Below are positions 8,345 through 16,935 of a stretch of DNA of 64,000 nt, piece by piece. Numbering within the stretch: position 1 is the stretch's first letter; each line of letters opens with the position of its first letter. Origin of the DNA: Bacillus multifaciens (GTDB lineage: Bacteria > Bacillota > Bacilli > Bacillales > Bacillaceae_G); the NCBI RefSeq assembly GCF_030756675.1, contig NZ_JAVBXD010000022.1, positions 1 to 64,000 of the forward strand, read 5' to 3'. Both the position numbers and the translations under genes were made by a program. Under the pieces are notes generated by a model. That model had not been told where the DNA came from. It ran no database searches and worked only from the letters and a program-made list of their open reading frames with translations.

Positions 8345-9722
8345 AGCTCTTCCGTTAGACTATATCGTGCAGCGTGCACAAACACTTGTTAGAGAAGACA
8401 TTCGTGATGAAATTGTCGGTGATATATATCGTGCTTCAGCTCATATTTGTAAGGATTCTGTTCAATATACAGATAAAAATAAATTATATCGTTCCGAGAA
8501 GCTCGATAAAATTTTTACTTCTCCTATATTCGGCTTCCCGATTATGCTTGCTATTTTATCTATTATTTTTTACCTTACAATCGCAGGAGCTAACGTTCCT
8601 TCTGATATGATTGCTGAGTTTTTCGGATGGGCAGAAGGTTATTTAACAACTTGGTTCCAAGCAATGAACGCCCCAAAATGGCTACATGGTATCCTTATTC
8701 TCGGTTTATTCCGCGGAACAGGAGCTGTTATTAGTGTTATGTTGCCGCCAATGGCTATTTTCTTTCCAATGTTTGCTTTATTGGAAAACTACGGTTACTT
8801 ACCGCGCGTTGCTTTTAACATGGACCGCCTCTTTAAACGTGCCGGAGCACATGGGAAGCAATCACTAACAATGGCAATGGGATTCGGATGTAACGCAGCT
8901 GCAATTATGTCGACGCGTATTATCGAATCGCCGCGTGAACGTATGCTCGCAATCTTAACAAATAACTTTGTTCCTTGTAATGGCAGGTGGCCAACACTTA
9001 TTTTATTAGCATCTTTATTCATGGCTGCTGGATATACGGGGGGTATGCAAACACTTGTAACGTCTGGTGTTGTTGTCGGTATGGTTGTAATTGGTATTAT
9101 TGTAACTTTAACCGTATCATGGGTACTCTCAAAAACAGCTTTAAAAGGTGTCCCAACCCACTACACACTAGAATTACCACCTTATAGAAAGCCTAAAATT
9201 TGGGATACGATTGTACGTGCAACACTTGATAAATCCATATACGTTCTAAAACGTGCTGTTATCGTCGCAGCACCTGCAGCAGTATTAACATGGATATTAG
9301 CAAACGTATTTATTGGAGACACAAGTCTTCTTATGTATATCGTGAACTTTTTAGATCCGTTTGCAAAATTACTTGGACTTGATGGATATATTTTAGCAGC
9401 ATTTATTCTTGGCTTACCGGCAAACGAAATTGTTGTTCCCATTTTATTAATGGCTTATTTATCAACAGGTTCATTAACAGAGTTAGAAGATTTAACACAA
9501 ATTAAACAGTTATTTCTCGATCACGGTTGGACTTGGCTAACTGCATTAAATATGATGCTGTTCTCTCTTCTTCATTTCCCGTGCGGCACAACGTTAGTGA
9601 ATATATATAAAGAAACAAAAAGTGCCAAATGGACATTTCTTTCATTTGCCATTCCTACTGTAATTGCCATTGTTGTTACGTTCCTTTCCGCACAATTAAT
9701 AAACTGGTTAGGACTCATATGA
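8322..9722 (+). CDS. FeoB C-terminal membrane half (Gate domains)
   Basis: 466-residue polytopic membrane protein carrying the paired Gate (nucleoside-recognition) domains and core of FeoB that form the Fe2+ pathway. GFGCNAAAIMSTR (about 188-200) and the cysteine-bearing CNGRWP are visible. It starts inside the GTPase ORF (23-bp overlap) behind a strong SD, AAGGGAGG, about 9 bases before ATG, so translation is independent or coupled. Automated pipelines often call it a nucleoside-recognition-domain protein. Confidence 0.85.
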   Translation: MESHSTSKALPLDYIVQRAQTLVREDIRDEIVGDIYRASAHICKDSVQYTDKNKLYRSEKLDKIFTSPIFGFPIMLAILSIIFYLTIAGANVPSDMIAEFFGWAEGYLTTWFQAMNAPKWLHGILILGLFRGTGAVISVMLPPMAIFFPMFALLENYGYLPRVAFNMDRLFKRAGAHGKQSLTMAMGFGCNAAAIMSTRIIESPRERMLAILTNNFVPCNGRWPTLILLASLFMAAGYTGGMQTLVTSGVVVGMVVIGIIVTLTVSWVLSKTALKGVPTHYTLELPPYRKPKIWDTIVRATLDKSIYVLKRAVIVAAPAAVLTWILANVFIGDTSLLMYIVNFLDPFAKLLGLDGYILAAFILGLPANEIVVPILLMAYLSTGSLTELEDLTQIKQLFLDHGWTWLTALNMMLFSLLHFPCGTTLVNIYKETKSAKWTFLSFAIPTVIAIVVTFLSAQLINWLGLI

Positions 9723-9750
9723 GTCCTGAATAACAATCCAGAACACAATA

Positions 9751-9794
9751 AAGAAGATAGCCAACACAAAGTAGATGGTTATCTTCTTTTTTAT
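9751..9794 (+). terminator. Terminator of the feo operon
   Basis: AAGAAGATAgCCA / TGGTTATCTTCTT hairpin followed by TTTTTT, 28 bp after the feoB stop. Confidence 0.75.
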
Positions 9795-9825
9795 ATTGAA
9801 ACGGTCTTTTTCAGTTCCTTCCGTA

Positions 9826-9966
9826 TTACTCAGGTTTCTTTTTTTGCTGCATTTGTTTTTGCCAAGGTTGCGCACCGTGTTCTTGTATTTTCTTATGAAG
9901 AAAATAAGCTGTATACGGGAGAATTGCCATTAAAATCGTACATATAATCCCTAGAGTTGTAAACAT
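9826..9966 (-). CDS. 46-residue membrane protein at the end of the ger operon
   Basis: Too short for most ORF callers. It encodes one hydrophobic segment (about 4-22, MFTTLGIICTILMAILPYTA) and a basic, Gln-rich tail (KKIQEHGAQPWQKQMQQKKK). AAAGGAG lies about 10 bases before the ATG, and the gene starts only 16 bp after the gerC stop on the same strand, so it is probably cotranscribed with the germinant receptor. Small D-type proteins accompany some GerA operons, but those usually have two membrane segments, so equivalence is only a suggestion. Confidence 0.55.
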   Translation of the reverse strand: MFTTLGIICTILMAILPYTAYFLHKKIQEHGAQPWQKQMQQKKKPE

Positions 9967-9982
9967 GAGACTACTTACTCCT

Positions 9983-11170
9983 TTACTCACTTCTTATCGG
10001 TAACACAGACCCTGTATGTTCAATACTTGGATGTACACGAACGATAATATTACTCGTACTAAAATAATTCTGGCCTTGATCCCAATTTTTTTTAACTTTT
10101 ATCCATTGCTTATAATTTTTGCGCTTGTAATACTCCCCTATCCCAAGTACATCTACTTTCAAATCTTTTTGAGCAACTTTAACTGTTTTTTGTAGCTGTT
10201 TTTCCATTTCCCTTGCAAGGTATTTACTGATTTCCTTGTCATTCATCGCCTTATTATCTTTCCTTAAATAAACTTCCGCTAATGTCCCAGCTAAATATAC
10301 ATCAATTACAAATTTAGGTTTTGTAGGATCCGTTACGAATGCATGAATTTTCCGGTGCATTGAACGAATTTCAAATACAATATGTTGATTTCCTCTTTGA
10401 ATTTTAAAAAAACCTCCTACTTTTTTCCCCATCATATAATTTAATCCTAATGTTTCCATCCCATTTAATCTACCTACAAGCTTTTTGTCTTTCCCGCGAA
10501 ATACAGCTGCTCCTTCCATTTTAATCCCCTGACGTGTTAGCCCTAAGACTGGAAGAACAAAACTTCTGCTAGCAGACATTTTCTGTTGTAAATCACCAAT
10601 TCGAACCGCTTCTAACATTTGGGCATTTTTCTGTGCATGATTTGATATCATATTTACATATTTAGCTGGTAAGTTTTCTGGTTTTGCACTTTGTTTTAAT
10701 ATGTCTTCCGCTCTTCCTTTTGAAACGAAAATACGAATGTTCCTACGCATCTCATGATCACGAAAAAACACATCCAATGTATCTTCTAAAACGAAAGGTT
10801 TTTTCAATAAATCCTCAGAAAAAACAAGCACTTCTATATGAGGAAAAAATAAAGAACGGCTTATTTTCTTAGATATAATCCGAATTTGAGCAAATACACT
10901 ATCAGCCGTTGCATTAATATTAATATAATTTTTCTCGCCGTCTTTCATTTTCTGCTGCGTTAAAGAGCTAGGTAACACAATTTGATATGTTCCTTTTACA
11001 AGAGGAGAACGACTAGTAGTTGTTGGTTCACTTTTTTCACCTTTATTAGTTCCCTTATCTAATGCGACCCCAACAACAAATCCTCTTTCTTCAATTTCCT
11101 GTCGTTCTGAGCAGCCGCTTATAACGATAACAAGAAATATACAACTCATTACGCTAAGAAGAGGTTTCAT
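9983..11170 (-). CDS. Spore germination lipoprotein, Ger(x)C family
   Basis: 395-residue C subunit of a GerA-type nutrient germinant receptor in the spore inner membrane. Signal peptide ends in lipobox VISGC with the lipidated Cys near residue 20, followed by the three-domain GerC ectodomain. It overlaps gerB by 17 bp. Order A-B-C is canonical for the family. Position in the chromosome suggests the B. cereus gerL locus, but I cannot prove this from the sequence. Confidence 0.9.
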   Translation of the reverse strand: MKPLLSVMSCIFLVIVISGCSERQEIEERGFVVGVALDKGTNKGEKSEPTTTSRSPLVKGTYQIVLPSSLTQQKMKDGEKNYININATADSVFAQIRIISKKISRSLFFPHIEVLVFSEDLLKKPFVLEDTLDVFFRDHEMRRNIRIFVSKGRAEDILKQSAKPENLPAKYVNMISNHAQKNAQMLEAVRIGDLQQKMSASRSFVLPVLGLTRQGIKMEGAAVFRGKDKKLVGRLNGMETLGLNYMMGKKVGGFFKIQRGNQHIVFEIRSMHRKIHAFVTDPTKPKFVIDVYLAGTLAEVYLRKDNKAMNDKEISKYLAREMEKQLQKTVKVAQKDLKVDVLGIGEYYKRKNYKQWIKVKKNWDQGQNYFSTSNIIVRVHPSIEHTGSVLPIRSE

Positions 11171-12272
11171 TTTTCGTTCCCCTTCCTTTTATTTTATAAA
11201 GAATAAAAATAAGAAACGTAACAACAAACATAACAGCCATGTCACCCCAAGCTAAATATGTACCGTACTTACTTATTACCTCTAAGTTACCTGGAATCAT
11301 ATTTACAGCATAAATAATCGGTGCACTAATAAAAATGAATGTATGTTTTTTTATAGCAGGAAACATGGAACAAAATAAAAAAATAGCCACACCATAATAC
11401 AATGCAGTTGTATTAAAAACCGTAATAATCCATGTGATAAAAAAGATTGCATCAAACCTCTCTAGAAAACCTCCCCCTACTTCAATTTCTTTTCCAAGCT
11501 CAATTGTTGGATATGTTAAGGTGCTAGTTGTTAAATACGTAAATACGCTTATACAAGTAACATAAATTAATATATAGGATAAAACAGTAACCATAACCCC
11601 TTTCACTGCTGCTAAAGGAGCCTTTTTCGTTGTTCTTAGTATAGCAGCATAGAAAAAACCTACCTCGAATCCAATAAATGTAAAGGCAGTTTCTCGGATC
11701 CCTCCTATATATTTACTAAGTTTAGTTTGGAAAAATGGAGATACATTTTCAAATTCCATTAAATTAACATTTAACAGCGATAACAAAATAATAGCAATAA
11801 AAACAATCGGCAAAAACAGAACACTAAGTCTTAATAATCCTACCCTAGATCCACAAACACCATAAACAACAACAAGCAAATAAAAAAAAGACAAAAGCTG
11901 AACAGGTGTATCGCTAAATAAATATGTCTGAGAAATAATAGAAATTGTTCGCGCCTCATAAGCCGTAATTCCTGTAAATGTTAGTATTAAAATCATACTT
12001 AGCATATAAGCAATCGGCTTCGTTACATATACGCTCGCATATTGAACAAAATTTTGTTTCGGAAATAAAGTGGCAACCTTCATAATGAACCATGCAAAAC
12101 AAGCGGATACTAATCCACCTATAAGTAAAAGAACCCACCCATCTGCAAAAAGGGCATGGGTTGCCATAACGCGCGGCATCGAAAGTGCACCTGTACCAAT
12201 AATAGTAGAAGAAACAGCAAAACTGAGTTCACGAGTACCAATTTCTTCATTTCCATACTCAAATGGTTTCAC
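11154..12272 (-). CDS. Spore germination transporter-like protein, GerAB/GerKB family
   Basis: 372 residues, about ten membrane segments, APC-superfamily fold. The family's N-terminal signature is clear (GTRELSFAVSSTIIGTGALSMPR region, about 11-33). B subunits form the small-molecule binding pocket that recognises the germinant. One base separates it from the gerA stop, so translation is coupled. Confidence 0.9.
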   Translation of the reverse strand: MKPFEYGNEEIGTRELSFAVSSTIIGTGALSMPRVMATHALFADGWVLLLIGGLVSACFAWFIMKVATLFPKQNFVQYASVYVTKPIAYMLSMILILTFTGITAYEARTISIISQTYLFSDTPVQLLSFFYLLVVVYGVCGSRVGLLRLSVLFLPIVFIAIILLSLLNVNLMEFENVSPFFQTKLSKYIGGIRETAFTFIGFEVGFFYAAILRTTKKAPLAAVKGVMVTVLSYILIYVTCISVFTYLTTSTLTYPTIELGKEIEVGGGFLERFDAIFFITWIITVFNTTALYYGVAIFLFCSMFPAIKKHTFIFISAPIIYAVNMIPGNLEVISKYGTYLAWGDMAVMFVVTFLIFILYKIKGRGTKNETSS

Positions 12273-12273
12273 T

Positions 12274-13743
12274 TTACTCTCTCTCCTTCGAGCGCAACGT
12301 TTTATCTTTCGGTTGTAAATACTCAGGTCTTTCTTTTAACATCGCTTTAGGCAAACGGACCACATCCTCTTTCCAATCTTTATAAAAAGCAGGTGCAATC
12401 GGTGCAGAATATGGTACTCCAACACTCGTTAAATTGACGATGTGAATCGCTAATGCAATTAGCCCTAAAATAATTCCATACAACCCGAAGACTGTAGCAG
12501 CTAAAATAAATGCAAATAGTAAAATACGAAAAGTAATTGTAATGCTATATACTGGCAATGAAAATGTAGCTACCGCTGTGACGGCAATAATAATGACAAG
12601 AAACGGGTTTACAATCCCAGCACTTACAGCAGCCTCTCCAATAACAAGACCTCCTACAATTCCAATCGTTTGTCCCATCGGCTTAGGAAGACGAATTCCA
12701 GCTTCGCGAATCAGTTCCATTGTGAGCGCCATGATGACTGTCTCGATATACGCTGGGAATGGGACACCTTCTCTTGCTCCAGCAATTGAATAGGCAAGAG
12801 TAGAAGGAATAAGACCTTGATGATAAGAGACAAGAGCTACATACATAGCCGGCAATAAAATTGCAATCACGCCCGCTAGCATTCGAAGTCCTCTTAACAA
12901 CGTTCCAATCATCCAACGTTCATAGTGATCTTCCGGCGATTGAAATATATCAATCATCACCATCGGAGCAATCAGTGCAAATGGAGAACCATCTACTAAA
13001 ATAGCTGCTTTCCCTTTTGCTAGTGATGCCACAACATTATCTGGTCTTTCTGTATTTAAAAATTGAGGAAACGGTGATAAATTATTATCTTGTATCAATT
13101 GTTCAATCGTTCCTGTTTCAAAAATAATATCAGTTTCAATAGATTGAATTCTCTTATGTAACTCCTCTACAATGTAAGGATTAATGATATCCTCAATGTA
13201 AACTAAGGTTACTTCTTTCTGCGAGCGCTTCCCCATAATATAAGAGCGAAACCGCAGTTGCGGGTCACGGATGTGACGCCGAATTAACATTTTATTTACA
13301 TTTATATCCTCAATAAATCCTAAATTAGGTCCGCGAATGATTGTCTCCGTAGAAGGTGAATTGAGACTTCGCTTTTCCCATTCACGGAAATTAACAATCA
13401 TTGCAGATGAAATGCCATCGAGTAATACAATTGTATCTCCTGCTAATAGCGCATTCATAATATCCGGAAATGTCTTTGCAATACTCACTTCTCCAACTGA
13501 TAAAAAGCGATCCATTACTGTTTGCATAATTGGTGTTTGTTTAGGAACTTCTTCATACTGCAATGGCCGAATGACAAAGCGATGAATCATGTCTTTATTA
13601 CTGAGTCCGACTAAAAAAATAACCGCACACCGATTATTTGTCCCCGAAAGAGAGAATTCACGTACAATTAAGTCGTTAGGTGAATCTAACTTATTTCGAA
13701 TTTCATTTGTTATTTTCGATAAGTTAGTATCTAATTCAATCAT
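12274..13743 (-). CDS. Spore germination protein, GerAA/GerKA family
   Basis: 489-residue A subunit: a cytosolic N-terminal domain (about 1-230) with the family block SPFPQFLNTERPDNV, then about five membrane segments in the C-terminal half. A subunits oligomerise into the receptor's ion-conducting core. The ORF opens at 13752 with a GTG lying in the SD; AGGTG is placed 7 bases before the ATG at 13743, so that start is used. First gene of the operon; forespore (SigG) expression is expected from the family, but no clear SigG promoter was identified. Confidence 0.9.
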   Translation of the reverse strand: MIELDTNLSKITNEIRNKLDSPNDLIVREFSLSGTNNRCAVIFLVGLSNKDMIHRFVIRPLQYEEVPKQTPIMQTVMDRFLSVGEVSIAKTFPDIMNALLAGDTIVLLDGISSAMIVNFREWEKRSLNSPSTETIIRGPNLGFIEDINVNKMLIRRHIRDPQLRFRSYIMGKRSQKEVTLVYIEDIINPYIVEELHKRIQSIETDIIFETGTIEQLIQDNNLSPFPQFLNTERPDNVVASLAKGKAAILVDGSPFALIAPMVMIDIFQSPEDHYERWMIGTLLRGLRMLAGVIAILLPAMYVALVSYHQGLIPSTLAYSIAGAREGVPFPAYIETVIMALTMELIREAGIRLPKPMGQTIGIVGGLVIGEAAVSAGIVNPFLVIIIAVTAVATFSLPVYSITITFRILLFAFILAATVFGLYGIILGLIALAIHIVNLTSVGVPYSAPIAPAFYKDWKEDVVRLPKAMLKERPEYLQPKDKTLRSKERE

Positions 13744-13823
13744 ATATATCACCTAACTTTCTGTTTCAAAATGTTATAACGAATTTATATAGTTAGATTT
13801 CTCTACTTAAAGAAAATATATAC

Positions 13824-13856
13824 AAAAAGAGTTATCCCTTGGTAATTGGATAACTC
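13824..13856 (-). terminator. Terminator of the M20 amidohydrolase gene
   Basis: GAGTTATCC / GGATAACTC arms followed on the minus strand by TTTTT, just past the stop at 13872. Confidence 0.8.
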
Positions 13857-13871
13857 GAATAAAATACAATT

Positions 13872-15047
13872 TTATTTTCCATTCCTCATGAAATTCAAAA
13901 CTGACGAAACAAATACACTTACACCAACTGGCAAGGCATCTTCATCAATTGTGAAGCGCGGATGATGATGGGGATATATAATCCCTTTCTCCTTATTTCC
14001 AGCCCCTATAAAGAAAAATGTACCTGGAGCTTTTTGTAAAAATGCTGAAAAATCTTCTCCAGCCATTGTCGGCTGTAAACGAACAACACATTCTTTTCCT
14101 AAAAGCTGCAATGCCGTACTTTCTACATGACTTGTTACAGATTCTTCATTTACAACTGGGCGATATCCATATTCGTATGTAAATGTATAAGATGCACCGT
14201 ATGCCTCTGTAATACTTTTTACAATCTTTTCAATGCGTTCTGCTGTTTGCTTTCGAAGCTCATTTCGTAGACTTCTCACTGTCCCGCCAATTGTCGCACG
14301 ATCAGGAATTACATTATGAGTTGTCCCTGCATGAAACTGCGTTACCGATAACACCAATGAATCTAACGGATTCGTGAGTCTGGAGACAATTTGTTGTAAT
14401 TGCGAAACAACCTGTGTACCAATCGCAATACTATCAATTGTTTCATGCGGAATACCAGCATGTCCACCTTTCCCAATAATCGTAATTGAAAATGCATCCG
14501 GAGCAGCCATCGCCGGGCCATATATCACGCCAACTTTCCCAACTTCCAGCGGTGACCAAAGATGTGCACCAATAATGCAATCAACGCCTTCCATCACACC
14601 AGCGTCCACCATTTCCTGTGCGCCGCCCGGGAAATTTTCCTCAGCATGTTGAAATAAAAAGCGAATTTCTCCTTCAATTTGATCATATTTTTTCGAAAGT
14701 GTGTATGCTGTTCCTAGTAACATCGCCATATGTCCATCATGCCCGCACGCATGCATAACTCCTTCATTACGAGAAACAAAATCAAACTGGTTTTCCTCTT
14801 CAATAGGCAGTGCATCCATATCAGCACGAAGCGCAATTGTTCTTCCCGGTCGCTTACCAATCAATCGTGCCATTACACTATATTGCGCCGGACGCGAAAC
14901 TTCTAGATGAGGAAATGTTTGCAATATATCATAAACCATTTGAGATGTTTGTTCTTCAGAATAAGAAAGCTCTGGGTACATATGAAAATGTCTTCTCCAC
15001 CAAATAAGCTGTTCTTTTGAAATAGATGCTTCTTGGATCAAGTCCAT
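13872..15047 (-). CDS. M20-family amidohydrolase (N-acyl-L-amino acid amidohydrolase type)
   Basis: 391-residue cytoplasmic metallohydrolase that cleaves N-acyl amino acids or related amides with a di-metal centre. Metal ligands and catalytic residues appear in ADMDALPIEE (about 78-87), HACGHDGHMA (about 100-109) and the glutamate pair of AEENFPGG; the dimerisation domain occupies about 185-295. The ORF can be opened at TTG 15053, but AAAGGA lies 9 bases before the ATG at 15047. It is monocistronic. Substrate is not determinable; IAA-amino-acid hydrolase and hippurate hydrolase are related annotations. Confidence 0.88.
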   Translation of the reverse strand: MDLIQEASISKEQLIWWRRHFHMYPELSYSEEQTSQMVYDILQTFPHLEVSRPAQYSVMARLIGKRPGRTIALRADMDALPIEEENQFDFVSRNEGVMHACGHDGHMAMLLGTAYTLSKKYDQIEGEIRFLFQHAEENFPGGAQEMVDAGVMEGVDCIIGAHLWSPLEVGKVGVIYGPAMAAPDAFSITIIGKGGHAGIPHETIDSIAIGTQVVSQLQQIVSRLTNPLDSLVLSVTQFHAGTTHNVIPDRATIGGTVRSLRNELRKQTAERIEKIVKSITEAYGASYTFTYEYGYRPVVNEESVTSHVESTALQLLGKECVVRLQPTMAGEDFSAFLQKAPGTFFFIGAGNKEKGIIYPHHHPRFTIDEDALPVGVSVFVSSVLNFMRNGK

Positions 15048-15224
15048 ATACAATCATCCTTTCTTCTTCCAATGTAACTGTTATTATAACCTGGATACTC
15101 ACGAAAATAAAAATTATTCCGATAATTAAAGTTATTATATATCCATTTTGATGTTTGGACATCTTTGTCTAGCTCTGCCTCCTAGGCCCTCATGTCTAAA
15201 AACCTTAGCCAACAGGCCTAAACA

Positions 15225-15378
15225 GTCGGCTCCGCTTGTCTTTATAAGTCGCTACCATGCAGAGTACAACATGCTCGCTACTTACTTTCTCTTTTTGTTT
15301 TAAACATTGCATGTGGCAAAAAAAAACCTGACCGCTCCTATGTACGGCCAGATGCTCCTCCCTAAAAAGAAAGTTTTT
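15225..15378 (-). repeat. Interspersed repeat, family B
   Basis: Minus-strand orientation: core GGCCGTACATAGGAGCGGTCAG within the shared frame, with the far block 'GTCGCTACCATGCAGAGTACAACATG' that is also seen at 21740-21770 and 49550-49585. It is adjacent to a second copy. 15060-15225 contains no gene that I can support. Confidence 0.7.
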
Positions 15379-15380
15379 TG

Positions 15381-15613
15381 TAATATGATTCTAGTGAAGA
15401 TGTGTCTCTCTATTACTTATAAATTCGTTTTTTGGCATATAGACTACTGTCATACAAACAGGGCAGGAGCTTGCACTTATTGTCTACTTTTATTTTCAAA
15501 CCTTGCACATGGTAGGAAAAGGCCCTGACCGCTCCTATGCATCGCCAGTCCCTCTCGCCCATTTAAAAAAAATGCTTTTCTGCCTTTTTTTCATAAAGTA
15601 ACTGAGTAGTTAC
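15381..15613 (-). repeat. Family B repeat, extended form
   Basis: Holds the core at about 15518-15545. Its left part from GATTCTAGTGAAGATGTGTC to the core is nearly identical to 42489-42660, and its right end is the palindrome GTAACTGAGTAGTTAC (15598-15613), which also ends the copy at 25467. It fills most of the gap upstream of the small gene at 15665. Confidence 0.75.
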
Positions 15614-15664
15614 AGTTTTTTTAGCTTGTATATAACCTCTAGCTCATGATCAATAGCAATATTC

Positions 15665-15886
15665 TCAAAGATTCTTATCTATGAGTTGCAAAAAGAAATA
15701 AGCTGGTGCTACACAAAGCCCTAATACACTAATCGTACCCAAAATAAGAGAAAATGAAATACAAGAATATTTTACTGCCTTTGTTTTTTTCCAACCATAA
15801 CTCCAAATTTCAATGCTTAAGCCAATTAATATAATTGCGACAAGTACTTCCCCAAGTAATAAAAGGGCCATAGTTGAGATCGACAT
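15665..15886 (-). CDS. Small membrane protein of unknown function
   Basis: 73 residues with two predicted membrane segments (about 5-27 and 42-66) and a basic loop GWKKTKAVKY between them. AGGAAGTG precedes the ATG by about 7 bases, which supports a real gene. It lies downstream of the qox terminator, so it is probably a separate transcript; a role with the oxidase is not shown. Confidence 0.6.
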   Translation of the reverse strand: MSISTMALLLLGEVLVAIILIGLSIEIWSYGWKKTKAVKYSCISFSLILGTISVLGLCVAPAYFFLQLIDKNL

Positions 15887-15957
15887 GTATTGACACTTCC
15901 TTAGTGATATAATAGTAATATTTTACCATACGCGGAAGTTAATCTTAAAGAATAATT

Positions 15958-15996
15958 ATAAAAAAACCTGCTGAGACAATGTCCCAACAGGTTTTT
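15958..15996 (-). terminator. Terminator of the qox operon
   Basis: AAAACCTG...CAGGTTTT hairpin with a run of T on the minus strand, 10 bp past the qoxD stop. Confidence 0.8.
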
Positions 15997-16005
15997 GAAA
16001 GCATA

Positions 16006-16317
16006 TTACATAGAGAAGAAGATCCAAACTGTACCAACAACCGTTATTGTCGCAATGAAAAAGTGGAATACGATTGTCATTGTTTGTATTACTCCCTCTC
16101 CTTCTGTCATGTGCATAAACATAACTAATTGTAATGCTGCTTGTGCCACTGCCATTACAAGAATACTTGTTAAAATTGTTGAAAGTGGCAAACTTGTCTC
16201 TAACGTTACATATAAAGCAAGGAACGTTAATGCAAGCGATAAGATAAATCCGAAAACGTGTGACCATGGAAATCCGCTATGCGCATGTCCTTTTGCTTGT
16301 GTATTGTTTTGTCCCAT
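16006..16317 (-). CDS. qoxD: Cytochrome aa3 quinol oxidase subunit IV
   Basis: 103-residue, three-helix membrane subunit of the aa3-type menaquinol oxidase. The reading frame extends upstream to 16368, but that part overlaps qoxC; the ATG at 16317 (MGQNNTQ) lies 2 bp after the qoxC stop and is the expected start. It contains HVFGFILSLALTFLAL and MFMHM typical of CyoD/QoxD. Last gene of qoxABCD. Confidence 0.92.
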   Translation of the reverse strand: MGQNNTQAKGHAHSGFPWSHVFGFILSLALTFLALYVTLETSLPLSTILTSILVMAVAQAALQLVMFMHMTEGEGVIQTMTIVFHFFIATITVVGTVWIFFSM

Positions 16318-16319
16318 TA

Positions 16320-16922
16320 TTACGCCACCATCCCGTTCAAGTAAACTAGTGTGTAAATAAAGATCCAAACAACATCAAGGAAATGCCAGTATAAGCTGAT
16401 AATAAATACTTTACGAGCTGTAACTGGTGTTAGTCCTCGTTTTAAAATTTGGATAATAACACAAGTTGCCCAAATGATACCACCTGTTACGTGGGCACCG
16501 TGCGTTCCAAGAAGAACGAAGAATCCAGATAAGAATCCACTTGTTTGTAGTGTAGCACCTTGGCTCACGTACATCATAAACTCTTCAATCTCCATATAAA
16601 GGAAGCCGGCACCTAATAGTAACGTAATGATAAACCATAGAAGCATACCATTTTTATTTTCTTTACGCATTTCATGAATTGCAATCCCGCATGTGAAACT
16701 ACTTGTTAAAAGTAAAAGTGTTTCAATCATAACAGGCTTTATTTCGAAAATTTGTGCTGGTGTTGGACCATCTGCCGTACGACCAGCTAATACTAGATAA
16801 GAGGCAAAAAGCGTTGCAAACAGTACGATTTCAGCCCCAAGGAAAACCCAAAACCCTAAAATATTCAATCTGCTTTGTTCGGATTGATATTCTAAAGGTA
16901 AGCTTTTATCTAAAGCCGCCAT
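16320..16922 (-). CDS. qoxC: Cytochrome aa3 quinol oxidase subunit III
   Basis: 200 residues, five membrane segments, COX3-type subunit that stabilises the catalytic core. Family blocks HGAHVTGGI (about 137-145) and YWHFLDVVWIF (near 175-185) are visible. It is 13 bp downstream of qoxB. Confidence 0.93.
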   Translation of the reverse strand: MAALDKSLPLEYQSEQSRLNILGFWVFLGAEIVLFATLFASYLVLAGRTADGPTPAQIFEIKPVMIETLLLLTSSFTCGIAIHEMRKENKNGMLLWFIITLLLGAGFLYMEIEEFMMYVSQGATLQTSGFLSGFFVLLGTHGAHVTGGIIWATCVIIQILKRGLTPVTARKVFIISLYWHFLDVVWIFIYTLVYLNGMVA

Positions 16923-16935
16923 TTCGTTTCACCTC

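Noticed and set aside
14956-15162. 68-codon minus-strand frame with a hydrophobic stretch upstream of the M20 gene
   Set aside because: No SD, and it overlaps the start of the amidohydrolase in another frame.
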